From contig JAAZUV010000019.1 of assembly GCA_018623995.1 (NCBI GenBank), positions 1 through 14,927 on the forward strand: a stretch of DNA of 14,927 nt, given 5' to 3'. Position numbers and translations under genes: made by a program. Positions 13,599 through 14,927 of the stretch are shown here, piece after piece. The notes beneath the pieces are model-generated. The model was not told the DNA's origin, did not search any database, and worked only from the letters and a program-made list of their open reading frames with translations. Numbering within the stretch: position 1 is the stretch's first letter; every line of letters begins with the position of its first letter. The stretch comes from Methanobacteriota archaeon (lineage in GTDB: Archaea; Thermoplasmatota; Poseidoniia; Poseidoniales; Poseidoniaceae).

Positions 13599-14543
13599 GT
13601 GGTTGGGCAAACCATGGGCGCAACACGCACGGCCATCATCTTGTGTTGCATTATGCTCATGATGCCTTTTGCGAACGCTCGTTCAATCGAACCAAGTGAA
13701 TGGGACGGTTGGGCCGTTGTCGAAGGAGGATACAGCATTCTTGTCGAGGAATACACTGCGACTTGGTGTCCACGTTGCGCTGAAATCGACCCTGATCTCA
13801 GCATCGTTGCGGAAGAGCATGGGAAGCGCATAGCAATGGTCTCCTACCATCCTGATGACGGAATCGATGCGTTTGGACCAGATGCTGCACAACATCGCAT
13901 CGAACGGCTCAAGAGTTTGGAGAGGGAGACCCCAGGCTACCCATCCTTCGTGGTCAACAACGGAGTGATTCGGGAAGATGTATCCTCATGGCCTGATGTG
14001 CAAAAGGACATTCTGCGGGCTGAATCGAATCAAAGAGCCTACACCAACTTGACAGTGACGGCTCAAACCAACGAAACGCATCTCACGGTGACGGTTATGC
14101 CCCCAAAAGGAAACGAAATCGTCAATGGTACACAATACACGATTCTCTTTGTCGAACACAAGAAAACGGTCCCTGAAGGATTTGACAATCCTGGCGAAAA
14201 GCACCGTGACAGAGTGCTTGTTGGTCTTGCAGAGTTTCCAATGGATGGTGAAATGCTCGCAATCGATGCGTCCATAGAGGCGCCATTTGTGGCCTCATAT
14301 CCGATCCAAAACATGGATGAATGGTCGGTCATTGTCGTTCACGAATACACTGAGCAAGCCCTCGAAAATCGTAGCATCATGAATTCACAACCCCTTGGTG
14401 TTGTTGAACTCGCAGTCCAATCGAGTGCTCTTGAGGAAGGAACCGAACTACCGGTGATCTTACCAGTCATGGTCTTCTTGGCTGTTGGAATTCTTGGTCT
14501 TGTCACCCTCCAAACGAAGGAAAAGGTAAGAGAAGAAGAATAA
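13599..14543 (+). CDS. Membrane-anchored extracytoplasmic thioredoxin-like protein
   Basis: This 314-residue protein begins with a signal sequence (hydrophobic stretch about 9-25, likely cleavage after ANA near 27). A thioredoxin-type domain follows at about 40-145 with the redox motif WCPRC (Cys57, Cys60) and a candidate cis-Pro in GYPSF (Pro115). A second beta-rich region with several N-x-S/T sites spans about 150-280. A C-terminal helix (about 284-305) is followed by a short charged tail. The redox domain should thus lie outside the cytoplasmic membrane and act on disulphides of exported proteins; direction (oxidase or reductase) cannot be told. The start is GTG 13599, because GGAGGT (13590-13595) lies 3 nt before it and 18 nt before the alternative ATG 13614. 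Divergent from rlmE with an 88-nt gap. It is preferred over lipoprotein assignment since no lipobox is clear. Confidence 0.83.
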   Translation: MVGQTMGATRTAIILCCIMLMMPFANARSIEPSEWDGWAVVEGGYSILVEEYTATWCPRCAEIDPDLSIVAEEHGKRIAMVSYHPDDGIDAFGPDAAQHRIERLKSLERETPGYPSFVVNNGVIREDVSSWPDVQKDILRAESNQRAYTNLTVTAQTNETHLTVTVMPPKGNEIVNGTQYTILFVEHKKTVPEGFDNPGEKHRDRVLVGLAEFPMDGEMLAIDASIEAPFVASYPIQNMDEWSVIVVHEYTEQALENRSIMNSQPLGVVELAVQSSALEEGTELPVILPVMVFLAVGILGLVTLQTKEKVREEE

Positions 14544-14646
14544 TTCTAACAAAATCTTGATGAAAATCGGAAAATAATGCCGCTTTTCGGAAATTGATGA
14601 GTCAAAAGACCCATTCATTGATAAGGTATCACGTCCATGTCATATC
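14544..14646 (+). promoter_or_regulatory. AT-rich intergenic region, probable promoter of the last gene
   Basis: This 103-nt gap is the most AT-rich stretch seen. No SD precedes ATG 14647; AAGG lies more than 15 nt away. TTGATAAG (14618-14625), about 25 nt upstream of that ATG, is a candidate TATA element for a leaderless mRNA. The thioredoxin-like gene ends just before it, and TTTT at 14584-14587 is the only short T-run. No convincing hairpin or RNA gene was found here. Confidence 0.35.
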
Positions 14647-14910
14647 ATGGAAGAAACATTTGAGGCGAACACGCAGGATGACTACGTCAAGGAATGGATG
14701 GTTGAATTCATTGCCATGGTCAACGGAGACAAGCATCACCACCTCTCGGTCCTGTATGGAACCGATCAGCAAGATGTGCAACGTGCGATGCTCCACGAAC
14801 TTCGTCGGATTTACACCGATACGGAACGCATCGATGTGACCATCATCCGTTGTGAAGAAATCGAAACCGAGGATGAAGACACCTTCTTTGAAGGAATTTT
14901 CATTCCTTAA
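14647..14910 (+). CDS. Small acidic hypothetical protein, 87 residues
   Basis: I do not recognise this protein. It is acidic (roughly a quarter Asp plus Glu) and has one Cys (69). A His triplet sits at 30-32, a helical segment at about 40-56 (DQQDVQRAMLHELRRIY), and a strand-like DVTIIRCEE near 63-71. It ends in an acidic run and a hydrophobic FFEGIFIP tail. There is no signal peptide or membrane helix, so it is likely cytoplasmic. ATG 14647 is the first possible start of the frame with protein-like sequence. It lacks an SD, consistent with a leaderless transcript from the AT-rich gap upstream. It is on the same strand as the thioredoxin-like gene but 103 nt away, so probably separate. Smooth codon use and a defined stop just inside the window support a real gene. 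Confidence 0.7.
   Translation: MEETFEANTQDDYVKEWMVEFIAMVNGDKHHHLSVLYGTDQQDVQRAMLHELRRIYTDTERIDVTIIRCEEIETEDEDTFFEGIFIP
14891..14908 (+). terminator. 7-bp stem-loop overlapping the stop codon of the last gene
   Basis: AAGGAAT (14891-14897) and ATTCCTT (14902-14908) pair perfectly around the loop TTTC. The 3' arm ends on the first base of the stop codon TAA (14908-14910). It may mark the mRNA 3' end. The flank is cut by the window edge, so a following T-run cannot be checked. Confidence 0.35.
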
Positions 14911-14927
14911 GCACGGAGTCCAAAATC

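Noticed and set aside
14556..14600. Two TTGATGA copies, considered as C and C' boxes of a C/D guide RNA
   Set aside because: The first base is not a purine as the C box requires, and no CTGA D box lies at a suitable distance.
1..14927. CRISPR arrays, insertion sequences, tRNA or rRNA genes, toxin-antitoxin or defence modules
   Set aside because: No regularly spaced repeats, terminal inverted repeats with transposase, cloverleaf-like sequence, or nuclease/toxin pairs were seen on either strand.

Overview
The window looks like a euryarchaeal chromosome fragment. The archaeal markers are an Rpb11-type RNA polymerase subunit L, an archaeal elongation factor 1-beta, a small HVO_2753-like zinc ribbon, an archaeal DUF2240-like protein and a TruD. 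The organism is probably a marine planktonic lineage such as Marine Group II (Poseidoniales) or a relative. That guess (inference, no search run) rests on intermediate base composition, dense packing of genes, and very large secreted proteins with a C-terminal membrane anchor followed by a short Trp/Gly-rich cytoplasmic tail. No rRNA, tRNA, CRISPR array, insertion sequence or prophage signature was seen.

Layout. Positions 1-2294, minus strand: a HEAT-repeat protein, an unrecognised 67-residue protein, and the N-terminal third to half of a DEAD-box RNA helicase cut by the window edge. The helicase leader carries a hairpin whose loop is complementary to sequence overlapping its Shine-Dalgarno (SD) site. 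Positions 2380-7581, plus strand: a giant exported kelch-propeller/CARDB protein anchored by one membrane helix, closely followed by the DUF2240-like gene. Positions 7578-10142, minus strand: a 12-helix RND/MMPL exporter whose stop codon shares a TTAA with the DUF2240 gene. Positions 10266-11934, plus strand: rpoL and truD, coupled through an overlapping stop codon and SD.

Positions 11945-13510, minus strand: an information-processing cluster transcribed in the order rRNA 2'-O-methyltransferase (RlmE/FtsJ family), OB-fold protein, zinc ribbon, aEF1B. A perfect 10-bp stem-loop sits at the truD/aEF1B convergent junction. Positions 13599-14543, plus strand: a membrane-anchored, extracytoplasmic thioredoxin-like protein with a GTG start. 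Positions 14647-14910, plus strand: a small acidic protein of unknown role.

Most genes are housekeeping (RNA unwinding, transcription, tRNA and rRNA modification, translation), mixed with surface and export functions. I see no convincing defence island or new multi-gene system. The most unusual material is at RNA level: structured junctions around the helicase, truD and aEF1B genes. The large surface protein paired with DUF2240 is the most interesting protein-level item.
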